Both the position numbers and the translations under genes were made by a program. Source: an uncultured Opitutales bacterium (GTDB taxonomy: Bacteria > Verrucomicrobiota > Verrucomicrobiia > Opitutales > Intestinicryptomonadaceae). Taken from it: a DNA stretch of 60,213 nt. The notes beneath the pieces are model-generated. The model was not told the origin of the DNA. It saw only the letters and a list, made by a program, of their open reading frames with translations, and did no database searches. Of the stretch, positions 33,566 through 42,596 are shown piece after piece. Within the stretch, counting starts at the first letter, position 1. Each line of letters begins with the position of its first letter. The DNA lies in the NCBI GenBank assembly GCA_900546565.1, contig URDC01000004.1, forward strand, positions 1 to 60,213. The letters run 5' to 3'.

Positions 33566-34459
33566 ATGCAAAAGCATGGCGCGAGAATTGTATTTTTCGG
33601 CTTCGGCGATGTCGGGTATAAGTGTCTAAAATATATGTTAGAAAACGGCTACAATGTGGTAGCGGTTTTTACGCACGACTGCGACGCTCACGAAAAGCAC
33701 TGGTTTGAAACCCCCGAAAGCATTGCGAAAAAATTCGGCGTCAAAGTCTTCAAGCCGAAGTCGCTTGCGGGCGGGCAATGGGCGGAAGTGGTGAAAAACT
33801 TGAAGCCCGACCTCGTGCTTTCGCTCTACTACCGCAACAGAATCCCCGAAGAAGTGTTTTCGCAGGCGCGTCTTGGGGCGTATAATTTGCACGGCTCGTA
33901 TCTGCCCTCCTATAAGGGGCGGGCTCCGCTTAACTGGGCGATTATAAACGGCGAGAACTACACGGGAGTTTCGCTTCACGTCCTCGAAAGGGATTTCGAC
34001 ACGGGCGATGTTATTGCGCGCAAGAAAGTCGAAATTTCGGACGGCGACTATGTGGGCGACGTCCAGCCGAAAGTCTCGCAAGCGGCGGTAGAAATGTTTG
34101 TGGAGACGCTGCCGAAGATGATTGACAACACGGTTGTTCGGATAAATCAGGCGCAACTTGAAGGAGAATCGTCGTATTTCGGAAAGCGCACGCCCGAAAT
34201 GGGTCGGATAGATTTTTCGAAATCGGCGCGCGAAATTCGCAATTTAATCCGCGCGGTGAGCCGCCCCTTCAACGGAGCGTTCTTCGATGTGGGAAACAAA
34301 CGCTACACGGTTTGGAGAGCCGATGTTTGCCCCGCAATCGGCGGCAAAGCGGCGGGCGAGATTGTGGATGAATCGGGCAGAAAACTCGTTTTTGCGGCAA
34401 AGGACGGGTGTCTTGTTTCGGAGGATTTCGAAATTTCGGACATCGTGCAAGGCTCGTAG
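33566..34459 (+). CDS. ArnA-like formyltransferase
   Basis: This 297-residue protein resembles the N-terminal formyltransferase half of ArnA. The formyl-tetrahydrofolate fold has VFFGFGDVGYKCLKYML, the catalytic Asn-His-Asp set in YNLHGSYLPSYKGRAPLNW and RDFDTGDVI, and a C-terminal OB-like region (IRAVSRPFNGAFF). In ArnA this half formylates UDP-4-amino-4-deoxy-L-arabinose. The decarboxylase half is absent, and arnB, arnD and arnT are not adjacent. The gene begins 1 base after the ArnC-like transferase stop. It could instead formylate another 4-amino sugar used in an outer glycan. Confidence 0.82.
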   Translation: MQKHGARIVFFGFGDVGYKCLKYMLENGYNVVAVFTHDCDAHEKHWFETPESIAKKFGVKVFKPKSLAGGQWAEVVKNLKPDLVLSLYYRNRIPEEVFSQARLGAYNLHGSYLPSYKGRAPLNWAIINGENYTGVSLHVLERDFDTGDVIARKKVEISDGDYVGDVQPKVSQAAVEMFVETLPKMIDNTVVRINQAQLEGESSYFGKRTPEMGRIDFSKSAREIRNLIRAVSRPFNGAFFDVGNKRYTVWRADVCPAIGGKAAGEIVDESGRKLVFAAKDGCLVSEDFEISDIVQGS

Positions 34460-34555
34460 AAAGTGAAATTTTGGCAAAATCGAGAGGTGTTTAAGCCTCC
34501 GAAAAAATGCCGAAACAGTTGCAAAAAGAAGCGCGGAAAAGTTTGATATGCGCAA

Positions 34556-34590
34556 AAAAAACCGACTCGGGAACGAGTCGGTTTTTTGTT
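34556..34590. terminator. Bidirectional terminator
   Basis: A 10-bp perfect stem (AACCGACTCG 34560-34569 with CGAGTCGGTT 34574-34583, loop GGAA) has A and T runs on either side. It lies between convergent genes ending at 34459 (+) and 34615 (-). Confidence 0.9.
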
Positions 34591-34614
34591 TTTATTGATT
34601 GGTTTGAGGTCGTA

Positions 34615-37047
34615 TTATTTCTTTTCGGACTCTACCAATTTATTGCCTTTTACGACGAGGTTTTTTACTGAACCGGGCTCGATGTAGACGCCCAGATTCT
34701 TAGCCAAGGAATCGTAGCCGATATAGGTGTTGTTGAGTATCTTGATATTGGAAGACGACTTTGCGAAGAACGAGCCTCGGTAATCGAGCGGATTTTCGCG
34801 CGGCGTCTTGTAGATGAAGGTATTGTTCAAGAATGTGACGTTGCCCGAAGAGCCGATTGTGGCAATCATACCGTAGGTATCGATAAACGTGTTGTTTTCG
34901 AAGAGAATCTTGTTGAGAATCGGGTATGTTGTCTGTTCCGACGAAGGGTCGCGGCGCAGGTATGCGGAGAACGAGATGTCGCGCTCATAGCCAAAATGTT
35001 TTGATCCGAGCGGATTCGACGAATCGAATGTGCAGCCGCGGACGACTACGTTTCGGACGCCGTAGCCCTCGCACCAAATGTTGAGCGTATAGCCCGTTTC
35101 GAGCTTGATTGCGCCCATTTCGTTGCGGTAGAAGCGGCAGTTTTCGACCGTGACGTTGCGGGCAAGAATCAGCAAGCCGCGAGCGCGGTTTTGGTGGAAG
35201 TAGCAGTTGCGGATAATGAGGTTCGAGGTGTTGTAGGTGCGGTCGAACATTATATACTGGTTGTCTTCGGTTTGGGGAATTTCCTTATCGAAGAAAATTT
35301 CGTATTTTTTATCGTCAAGTTTGACGGACTTCATGCGCTGGGCCTTGAACTTCAAGGGCGAATAATCGGAGCGGCGGAACTCCACAACCGCGCCGTTGGC
35401 GGCGTAATCGTGGCGCGAAATAATGGAATTTGCCGAGTTGCGTTTACCGTATGACGAATTGTCGTGGAAGTTTATGCAATCGTCCGCGCCCTGCGAGAAA
35501 TCGCAATCTTCGAGCTTTATATAGCCGCAGGATTTTGTGATGTGGAAGTGGTCGCCGGTGGTGGTGATAACCTGTTTGGGTTTGTCTTTGGGCAGGACAA
35601 TATTGACGTTCTTAAAGTATGTATACTGCTGTGTTCCGCCCATAACGAAGCCGTGCCCCGTTGTGGAATAGAGGTTGATGTTGCGCAGCGTTGTATGTTT
35701 GCTCGAAATAAGCGAGAATGCGCAGCCGTCGTAGTAATAGTGTTGGATTCGGTAGAAGTTGCCGATTTTCATAAGCGGGTCGTCCGCCGCCGCTGAATAG
35801 AGGCGCAGGACGTTGTCGGAGACGAGTTCCGCCTTGGGCGCGGGTCGTCCGGGACTCATTGCTCCGCCGTGGGTTGCGCCGTTTTCTATACCCACCGAGC
35901 GCGTGGGCATATTGTAGCACGAAATCGTCGCGATGCGGACTTTGCCGCTATACGGGAATTTCTTGTAGTCGATTAGCTCGAAGTCGACGTAGGGCCCGCC
36001 GTCTTTACCGCTTTCGCGTTTGGCGACGATTTTGCCGATACTGGCGAGAGGGTCGTTAGCCCAATCCCAATCGACGTTGAGGTTGCGGACTTCGGTGCGT
36101 TCGCAATGCGCTATTGTGAAGCTGCCGCACTTGAATTTTTGCCCCTTGGGCAGTGCGAAGATGAATGTTGAACCGTTGGCGTCGAAGGTGAAATCCTTCA
36201 TATTTTTTATGCCGATATTCTGGTTTTCGGGCATAAAGTAGACGGCGTCCTTTTCGAAAAGGAGTTTTGATGCCTTCTTTTCGCGGCAGTAATCGAGAGC
36301 CTTGTTGATTTTCGAAATGAGGTTTTTGCCGCCGGGAACGATACCGAAACGCTTTGCCTCGACGACTTCACCGTCGGGGTTGTTGGGGGCGTCGACGTCG
36401 AATTCCTTGCAGCCCTTGGGTAGCGATTTGCGGTCGATTTCCGCCTTGGTTTTATCTTCGAACATCGGCACGAAATTGGTATTGCGCCCCTCGACGATTT
36501 TAAGGTCGGTAAGATACGCCTTGACGCCGCGCGAGGTATGGATTTGGAAGCTGTATGTACCGTCCGCGCCCGTAAACTGTTCCGAAATGAGCTTACCGTT
36601 TATTGCCGTCGAAACGACGCTGCAAAGCGCGTCGCCCGAACCCGAGCTGTGGCGGCGGACTATAAACAAAAGCGCGCCCTGCCCGTCGGGTGCGGATTCG
36701 ACGATGGAAACTTTCATCGAAACTGTGTAGGTCTTGTTCTTTTCGAACATATTTTTGGGAAACTCGAAAACCCTGTTCCACGGGCTTTCGGCGTTTGCGC
36801 GGGGCATTGTATCGACCATAAGCCCCTGCCCGTCGTCGACTACGACTGCATTGCCGTCGATGGCTTCGCCCGTTTTAAAGCCCTCCAAGACGAGTTTTGA
36901 GACGGTTTTCACCTCCGCATTCTGTTCCGAGATTGAAGAGGAGTCGGGCTGTGCGCCCTCCTGCTGGGTTGCCGCGCAGGCGGTCAACGCCAAAATCGCG
37001 CCGACCGACGAAAAAAGAACTTTATAATATTTTACTATGGTTTTCAT
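34615..37047 (-). CDS. Lipoprotein right-handed beta-helix glycoside hydrolase-like protein
   Basis: This 810-residue protein has a lipoprotein signal (ILALTACAATQ, acylated Cys24). An N-terminal carbohydrate-binding-like beta-sandwich (about 50-185) carries FEFPKNMFEKNKTYTVSMKV and is followed by a long right-handed parallel beta-helix with Asn/Cys ladder repeats (NLIIRNCYFHQN, NVTVENCRFYRN, NVVVRGCTFDS, KILFENNTF). The motif EDCDFSQGADDCINFHDN places paired aspartates on the helix, much as in GH110 alpha-1,3-galactosidases and related inverting enzymes. Likely displayed on the outer membrane to cut a complex glycan; exact activity unknown. It is divergent from the clan GH-A gene at 37317. 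Confidence 0.75.
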   Translation of the reverse strand: MKTIVKYYKVLFSSVGAILALTACAATQQEGAQPDSSSISEQNAEVKTVSKLVLEGFKTGEAIDGNAVVVDDGQGLMVDTMPRANAESPWNRVFEFPKNMFEKNKTYTVSMKVSIVESAPDGQGALLFIVRRHSSGSGDALCSVVSTAINGKLISEQFTGADGTYSFQIHTSRGVKAYLTDLKIVEGRNTNFVPMFEDKTKAEIDRKSLPKGCKEFDVDAPNNPDGEVVEAKRFGIVPGGKNLISKINKALDYCREKKASKLLFEKDAVYFMPENQNIGIKNMKDFTFDANGSTFIFALPKGQKFKCGSFTIAHCERTEVRNLNVDWDWANDPLASIGKIVAKRESGKDGGPYVDFELIDYKKFPYSGKVRIATISCYNMPTRSVGIENGATHGGAMSPGRPAPKAELVSDNVLRLYSAAADDPLMKIGNFYRIQHYYYDGCAFSLISSKHTTLRNINLYSTTGHGFVMGGTQQYTYFKNVNIVLPKDKPKQVITTTGDHFHITKSCGYIKLEDCDFSQGADDCINFHDNSSYGKRNSANSIISRHDYAANGAVVEFRRSDYSPLKFKAQRMKSVKLDDKKYEIFFDKEIPQTEDNQYIMFDRTYNTSNLIIRNCYFHQNRARGLLILARNVTVENCRFYRNEMGAIKLETGYTLNIWCEGYGVRNVVVRGCTFDSSNPLGSKHFGYERDISFSAYLRRDPSSEQTTYPILNKILFENNTFIDTYGMIATIGSSGNVTFLNNTFIYKTPRENPLDYRGSFFAKSSSNIKILNNTYIGYDSLAKNLGVYIEPGSVKNLVVKGNKLVESEKK

Positions 37048-37316
37048 TTTTACGGTTTCTAACTGATTTATTGAGAAAACACCAGTGTATCATCAACCCC
37101 CTGCCTGCGGCAAGAATATTTTTTAGTGTGTTTGATTTTTTTTGAAAAAAGTCCGCCGCTTGACTGGCGCGGAATGTGGTGGGGGGTTGAGCAGGTTTGC
37201 GAAGGAATGTGCGTGTGTGGTGGGCGCGTTTTGGCTTGACTATCGCGGCGGGTTTTCGAAAATCTCCCTGTCGGTGTAAAACGACAAATTCGATAAAATT
37301 CAAAATTATTTTATAT

Positions 37317-39512
37317 ATGTTAGGAAGACTCTTTTTGAAAAACAGAATGCGGGTGAATGTGTTCGCGAAATTCGCCTGCGCGGCGGTCGCAATATCTGCG
37401 GTATCGGCGGGCAGTTTTGGCGCAGAGGTGAGGGAAATTATAAGCAGCGACTTCGAAAATCCCGACAACTTCGAGTTTGTCGAAATGGCGCGGACGCTTG
37501 CGAAAGTGGAGAAAACCGAGAAGCCGGACGAAGTGGTTGCGGGCAAGAGGTCGCTTGTGCTCGACAATATGGACGCGAAAGCGCAATATCCGTATCTGGT
37601 GCGTTTCAAGGAGGACGCGTTCAAGAGCGGAAAGGCGTATATAGTGTCGTTCGACTTCAAGGTGCTCGCCCTCGGAAAAGGAAAACGCAATCACGTCTAT
37701 TTTATGCAGAGCAAAGGCGCGGGCGGCGACGGCAAGCACAAGGGATACCGCGAGTTCGGAACGCATGTGGGCCAGACGGGGCACGTCGAGACATCTTATG
37801 CGATTCCCGCGGGCGTGAAGGCACCGACGCACTTGGCTTTTACGTCGTATTTCGGTTCGAGAGTAGCCATCGACAATTTCAGAATTGTCGAGACCGAATG
37901 TCCGCCCGAATGGTTCGCAGACAAGACTCTGTTTTTCGGCGTCAAAAACAATATGCTCGAACGCGGGTTTGCGAATCCGCTCGACCCGATTTTCTCGATT
38001 CCGCGCGACAAGTTCTTCCCGTTTGTCGACGAATTCGGGCAGTTCAAGCACCGCGACTGGCACAACAAAATAAAGCGCGTGGAGGATTTCAAAGAGCGTC
38101 TGGCGGAGGAAAAAGCCTTCAATGCCGCCCTAAAACCGATTAAAAACCGCGACAAGTTCGGCGGACTAATCGACGAAAATTACAAGTTCCCAGCGACGCC
38201 GAATTTCACGGTGAGAAAGGTCGGGGGAAAGTGGTTTTTCGTGACGCCAGAAGGCAATCTGTTTTGGTCGCTCGGGTGCAATGCGGTGGGCGAGCAGATG
38301 TACACGCCCTATGACCAGCGCGAATTCTATTTCGAAAACGTCGACCCGAAATGCGTTGTCGGCGGCAAGCACCACAGCAAGGGCTACGGCAAAGTCGGAG
38401 AAAAGTGCCGCTACTACATCACGACGCGCAAAACGACTTTCATCAAATACGGAAACGGGTTCAAATACGCCGAGCACTGCCTCGACAGAATGAGGGTTTG
38501 GGGGCTGAACACGGTGGGCGCGTGGTCGCCGAAATCTACGCGCAACGCGCGGAAGGTGCCGTATTTGTTCCAGTTCTCGTCGCCGCGGGACGTGCTTATC
38601 GAAGGCGCGTCGAAGGCGGTCAAGATTCATTGGAGCAACTTCCCCGACCCGTTCTATGCGCAGATGCAGCCGAAAATCGAAGAGCATTTGCGCAGGAATA
38701 TCGACGAGATAAAGTCGCCCTACTGCCTCGGCGTGCTTATCGACAACGAGCTTTCGTGGCAGACGAAGGACGGACTTATGAGCGAATCGATTCTATCGTG
38801 CAAGCCCGACCAGCCCGCAAAAATCGCGATGCGCGACTTCTTTAAAAATAGGTATTCCGACATCGGCAAGCTTTCGGCGGCTTGGGGAATCGGCTACAAA
38901 AGCTGGGACGACTTTCTTGCGAACACCGACTACAAAACGTCGAAGTCGCCCGCGTATTGGAGCGACCTGACCGACTTCGACAGGTTCTTCGCCGAAACGT
39001 ATTTTACAAAGTGCCGCAACGCCGTCAAGAATGTCGCGCCCGACTCGCTCTACATCAGCTGCCGATTCGCGTGGCGCACGAATCTGCCCGTGTCGGTTGC
39101 CGAGAAAATTTGCGATGTCGTGGCGATGAACCTCTACGGCGCAATTCCGTCGCAGCTGGCAAAACTGCCCGAGGGTTTTAGCAAACCCGTGATGATTGGC
39201 GAATTCACGTTCGCGCGTATCGACAAGGGCAACTTCGGCGTCTACGGCGGAACTTGCTCGTGCCGCTCATCGAAGGAACGCGTCGAAAAATACCGCCGCT
39301 ATATCAACGACGCCGTGAACAACCCGAACTTCGTGGGCGCGCACTGGTTCACTTGGCGCGACCAGCCCGTGACGGGACGCCCCGACGGCGAGCATTTCGC
39401 GTTCGGGCTTGTAGACATCTGCGATACCCCCGATTTCGATTTGCTCAAAGCCGTCCACAAAGTCTCGCAAAAAATGTACAGACAACGCCTCGATTCGGGC
39501 AAAAAGAATTAG
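37317..39512 (+). CDS. Secreted clan GH-A glycoside hydrolase (agarase/galactosidase-like)
   Basis: This 731-residue protein has a signal peptide (FACAAVAISAVSAGSFGA) and a galactose-binding-like N-domain (about 40-190, with FDFKVLALGKGKRNHVYFMQ). A TIM barrel follows after GGKWFFVTPEGNLFWSLGCN. Clan GH-A catalytic residues are visible: acid/base in LIDNELSW (~residue 474) and nucleophile in MIGEFTF (~626). The VTPEGNLFWSLG opening is typical of GH50/GH86-like agarases and relatives of GH42. It should release beta-linked galactose-type sugars from a complex polysaccharide; the substrate is unclear. I use the ATG at 37317; an ATG at 37347 is an alternative. It is divergent from the beta-helix gene. 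Confidence 0.78.
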   Translation: MLGRLFLKNRMRVNVFAKFACAAVAISAVSAGSFGAEVREIISSDFENPDNFEFVEMARTLAKVEKTEKPDEVVAGKRSLVLDNMDAKAQYPYLVRFKEDAFKSGKAYIVSFDFKVLALGKGKRNHVYFMQSKGAGGDGKHKGYREFGTHVGQTGHVETSYAIPAGVKAPTHLAFTSYFGSRVAIDNFRIVETECPPEWFADKTLFFGVKNNMLERGFANPLDPIFSIPRDKFFPFVDEFGQFKHRDWHNKIKRVEDFKERLAEEKAFNAALKPIKNRDKFGGLIDENYKFPATPNFTVRKVGGKWFFVTPEGNLFWSLGCNAVGEQMYTPYDQREFYFENVDPKCVVGGKHHSKGYGKVGEKCRYYITTRKTTFIKYGNGFKYAEHCLDRMRVWGLNTVGAWSPKSTRNARKVPYLFQFSSPRDVLIEGASKAVKIHWSNFPDPFYAQMQPKIEEHLRRNIDEIKSPYCLGVLIDNELSWQTKDGLMSESILSCKPDQPAKIAMRDFFKNRYSDIGKLSAAWGIGYKSWDDFLANTDYKTSKSPAYWSDLTDFDRFFAETYFTKCRNAVKNVAPDSLYISCRFAWRTNLPVSVAEKICDVVAMNLYGAIPSQLAKLPEGFSKPVMIGEFTFARIDKGNFGVYGGTCSCRSSKERVEKYRRYINDAVNNPNFVGAHWFTWRDQPVTGRPDGEHFAFGLVDICDTPDFDLLKAVHKVSQKMYRQRLDSGKKN

Positions 39513-39569
39513 TGCCGCGGGGCGCGAGTTCAAAGGGATTGCCAATATTATAAATAGGGATAAATTAAT

Positions 39570-39893
39570 ATGGCAATAAAAAACATGGGTTCTGTTTTAT
39601 TATCGAGCTTTTGTGCGGCGGCATTGTGGGCGGCTGTGTCGCCGAATGCCGTTGCGCAGTCGAAATCGGGCGCGGAAGTCAAAGTTGTCAATATAAAGTT
39701 GGATAAAGCCGACGCGGTAAAAATTGCGGAAATCGTGTTATGCCACATTTACGGCGATGAAGTTTCACTGCAAAAACCTTGGGATATTAAGGAATCGGCG
39801 GAATCTTATGTTGTCAAAGGCCGTTTGCCCCCCCCAACAGAGTCGGCGGAACTGCGATGGTTGAAATATCCAAAAGCACCGGACAAGTTTTAA
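39570..39893 (+). CDS. Exported NTF2-fold immunity-like protein, frameshifted at a C8 tract
   Basis: This 107-residue reading has a signal peptide (LLSSFCAAALWAAVSPNAVAQ) and then an Imm-NTF2-2-like core: DAVKIAEIVLCHIYGDEVSLQKPWDI and SYVVKGRLP. Family members end with a G-G-x-A-x-x-E-I-x-K-x-x-G-x-V-L-x-x-x-H-G-K tail. In the given frame the protein instead loses similarity at LPPPTESAEL. Adding one base to the run of eight C (39828-39835) gives PNRVGGTAMVEISKSTGQVL then SYSHGK and a stop at 39911-39913, a full family ending. So the gene is either out of frame by one base, phase-variable, or misread. No cognate toxin is visible next to it. Confidence 0.7.
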   Translation: MAIKNMGSVLLSSFCAAALWAAVSPNAVAQSKSGAEVKVVNIKLDKADAVKIAEIVLCHIYGDEVSLQKPWDIKESAESYVVKGRLPPPTESAELRWLKYPKAPDKF

Positions 39894-39934
39894 GTTATTC
39901 TCACGGCAAATAAGCCGTGGGCTGAAAACGCGGA

Positions 39935-39968
39935 CAAAAAAAGACGCCGAATGGGGCGTCTTTTTGTT
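39935..39968. terminator. Bidirectional terminator
   Basis: Stem AAAAGACGCC/GGCGTCTTTT (39939-39948 with 39955-39964) is flanked by A and T runs. It separates the NTF2-like gene (+) from the oxidoreductase (-). Confidence 0.85.
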
Positions 39969-39996
39969 TTTGGGCGATATTATGTGTGCGGGCGGA

Positions 39997-41322
39997 TTAT
40001 GAGAGTTTATAATCGCCGGGCAGCGGAACGGCGCGAATCGGTTTTTTGCCGAACTTCCACTCCTTCGGTTCGTATGACTGCTGCGAGCGGTTTTTAATCC
40101 AAGCGTATTTGAAGTTTTTGCCCGCGTAGCAGCTTTCGCGCCCCGCAATTGCCATGAGTGTCGAATCGACCATATCGCGCAGCATATTTTTCGGCTTATT
40201 ATTCATTACGCAATCAAGCAGCACGCGGTGTTCCTCGACGAGCGCCTGAATGTTTTCGCCCGAATATGTCCACGGTTTATCGCCCGAAATACGCGCGGTC
40301 GAAGACTCCAAATTGAGTTCCAAGACGCCCTTTGTGCCGATGAAGCGTTCCATAACGTAATCCTTCGCCTTCGATTCGCGGCGCGAATAGCTGGCGACGT
40401 GCAAGCCGTCGCCGAAGTCGTAATCTACGGCGAAATGGCTGAATCTGTCGCCTAACTGCGGGAACGGAATATCCCAGCGGCGGCCGCCGACGCCGTTGAC
40501 TTCAATCGGGTCTTTGCCCAAGAACCAACGCATGATGTCGAGATTGTGGACGTGCTGTTCGACGTAGCAATCGCCCGAAATCCACGAGAACACGAACCAG
40601 TTTCTGATTTGGTATTCCATTTCCTCGGGGTCGAGGTTCGGGACAAACAGGTTGCCGCGGTTTTGAATGAAGAAGCGCGGGTTGAGCCAGAATGCCTGCG
40701 CGGCGATTATGTCGCCGATTTGGCCGTCCTTGACGCGGTTGAGAGCCTCGTTGTAGGCGGGGCTGAAACGGCGTTGAATGCCGGGGATAATTGTCAGCCC
40801 CTTTTTGTCCGCCAAGTCGGCGATTTCCATAAGCTCGCGAGCCTGAACGGGATCGACGCACGCGGGTTTTTCGACGAACATATGTTTGCCCGCCTCGACG
40901 ATTGCGCGCAGGTGGAGCGGGCGGAAAATCGGAGGCGTGGCGTGGATTACGACGTCGACGTCTTCGGCCAAGAGTTTCTTATAGGCGTCCCAACCCGAGA
41001 ACTGGCGGCTCTGGGGAATGTTGATTGCGTCCTTGTAAATTGCGGGTTTGCGCTTTGCGGTTTTCGCGAATGAGGTCATAGCGACTTCGAGTCTGTCGGG
41101 AAACAAGTCGGCAATGGCGACGATTTCGACCGCGCCCTTAGCAGCCGCAAGCATATTGTCGACCGCGCCGATACCCCTGCCCGAGCAGCCGATAAGCCCG
41201 ACTTTTACGCGCGACTTTTTACCGACTTCGGCGGGTTTTGCGGCGTCGGCGAACGACGAAGCGGAGAGCATTCCCACCGCCGCGGCGGCCGACATTGTTT
41301 TAATGGCGTCTCTTCTATCCAT
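39997..41322 (-). CDS. Tat-exported Gfo/Idh/MocA-family oxidoreductase
   Basis: This 441-residue protein has a Tat-like signal with twin arginines (MDRRDAIKTMSAAAAVGML). The Rossmann domain follows with KVGLIGCSGRGIGAVDNML and the Gfo/Idh/MocA core motif EKPACVDPVQARELMEI. The C-terminal domain has a conserved SGDCYVEQHVHNLDIMRWFLG segment with the catalytic His. These enzymes oxidise or reduce sugars, inositols or sugar acids with tightly bound NAD(P), and a Tat-exported form is folded with cofactor before export. It lies 31 bases downstream of the Tat-exported TIM-barrel enzyme, so the pair act together in the periplasm, probably on glycan-derived monosaccharides. Confidence 0.88.
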   Translation of the reverse strand: MDRRDAIKTMSAAAAVGMLSASSFADAAKPAEVGKKSRVKVGLIGCSGRGIGAVDNMLAAAKGAVEIVAIADLFPDRLEVAMTSFAKTAKRKPAIYKDAINIPQSRQFSGWDAYKKLLAEDVDVVIHATPPIFRPLHLRAIVEAGKHMFVEKPACVDPVQARELMEIADLADKKGLTIIPGIQRRFSPAYNEALNRVKDGQIGDIIAAQAFWLNPRFFIQNRGNLFVPNLDPEEMEYQIRNWFVFSWISGDCYVEQHVHNLDIMRWFLGKDPIEVNGVGGRRWDIPFPQLGDRFSHFAVDYDFGDGLHVASYSRRESKAKDYVMERFIGTKGVLELNLESSTARISGDKPWTYSGENIQALVEEHRVLLDCVMNNKPKNMLRDMVDSTLMAIAGRESCYAGKNFKYAWIKNRSQQSYEPKEWKFGKKPIRAVPLPGDYKLS

Positions 41323-41353
41323 AGTAATAATTCCTTTTTTGTGTGTTTTATTG

Positions 41354-42373
41354 TTATGAAATAACTTTGTCCAAGTCTCTGTAAATCTGCAAAAGCTTCA
41401 TATCGCCCTCGGGGGTTTTGAGCGTCTGTCCGTGCTCCAAACCGACGAAGCCGCGGAAGCCCTTGTCCCATATTTTCTTCAAAACGGCGGCGTAGTCGAT
41501 AACGCCCGTGCCGGGTTCGTTGCGGTCGGGGGCGTCGGCGATATGGAAGGACTCTATGCTGTTCCAGACGGTTTCGTTGTCCAAGCTGTCCAAAGAGCCC
41601 GTCTGCATTTGCTCGTGGAAGAAGTCCAAGAGCAGTCGGCAGGAAGGCATATTGACCGTCTTGACGATTTCCGCGCCGAGGGTCGCGTTTTCGATGAAGA
41701 TGTTCGGGTGGCTCGTGGTGTTGAGAGGTTCGATTTCCATTACGTAGCCGTGGTCGGCGCAATATTTGGCGCAGAAAGCCATATTCTCGATTACGTTGTC
41801 GAGCTGTTTTGCGAACGGAAGACGCTCGCCGCGAGTGCCCGCGCCGATGATGAACGTCTTAGAGCCGATGCGTTCCAAGACGCCGAAAGTTTTATCCATT
41901 CGGCGCGTGAGTTCCTCGCGCAAGCCCTCTTTTGAGGCGACGTATTTGCCCTTTATCGGCAGCTGGAATTCGCCCATCATTGCGAAATTCTTTTCGTTCA
42001 TGGAGCTTACGTTGCCCATTTCAAGCCCGAGTTCGCGCGCCTTTTTACCGATTTCGCGCTGTTGCTGTTTTTGGGCGTCGGTGAAGTCCTTGCCGTTGTG
42101 GTCGACCCAAACCGCGCCCTCTATTGCCGTAAAGCCCGCGTCGCGGAAGAACTGCATTCTTTCGAACGCCGTCCTGCCTGCGGTGCTCTTAAAGCACATA
42201 AAAAGGCGCGGGCAGAACTTCGTTTTGAACTTGTGCGTTGCGCCGTATTTCAACGTGTTGTCGATTCCCCCATCGGAAGCCGATTTGACGTTTGTCGCAC
42301 ACCCTGCGGCGAAAAGCCCCGCGCAGGCGAAAAGCGACTGTTTGATGAATGTTCGTCTATTTGTATTTCCCAT
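41354..42373 (-). CDS. Tat-exported lipoprotein sugar isomerase/epimerase (TIM barrel)
   Basis: This 339-residue protein starts with a Tat motif and lipobox in one signal (NRRTFIKQSLFACAGLFAAGC), so it is likely a Tat-exported lipoprotein. The rest is an AP-endonuclease-2-type TIM barrel resembling hydroxypyruvate isomerase and sugar phosphate isomerases: AIEGAVWVDHNG, VMEIEPLNT (metal-ligand Glu), RLLLDFFHEQM (Asp-His) and FHIADAPDRNEPGTG (His, Asp, Glu). An isomerase or epimerase of a keto-sugar is likely. ATG at 42373 is used; the open frame from 42394 adds seven residues. It is the first gene of a two-gene operon with the oxidoreductase. Confidence 0.86.
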   Translation of the reverse strand: MGNTNRRTFIKQSLFACAGLFAAGCATNVKSASDGGIDNTLKYGATHKFKTKFCPRLFMCFKSTAGRTAFERMQFFRDAGFTAIEGAVWVDHNGKDFTDAQKQQQREIGKKARELGLEMGNVSSMNEKNFAMMGEFQLPIKGKYVASKEGLREELTRRMDKTFGVLERIGSKTFIIGAGTRGERLPFAKQLDNVIENMAFCAKYCADHGYVMEIEPLNTTSHPNIFIENATLGAEIVKTVNMPSCRLLLDFFHEQMQTGSLDSLDNETVWNSIESFHIADAPDRNEPGTGVIDYAAVLKKIWDKGFRGFVGLEHGQTLKTPEGDMKLLQIYRDLDKVIS

Positions 42374-42596
42374 ATGTGTTCCGTATTGATACAAATAATG
42401 TTACGTTTGAGAAGCCCGCCCGTCAACGAAAAATCCAAAAAAACTAAAAACTTTACAGAGATTTTTTGGAAAAAGTCGGGTGTGGCATTGCGTGAATTTT
42501 ACGCGGCGGCGTCAAAAAAAACTTGTAAAAAGCCGCAAAAAAACGCAATCTTCTGAACAATTTTACGATAGAATCAACTCTAATTTAGTTAAATAA

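Noticed and set aside
37197..37316. Upstream start of the clan GH-A gene
   Set aside because: The extra 40 residues are Arg/Cys-rich and precede the signal peptide; ATG 37317 is the credible start.
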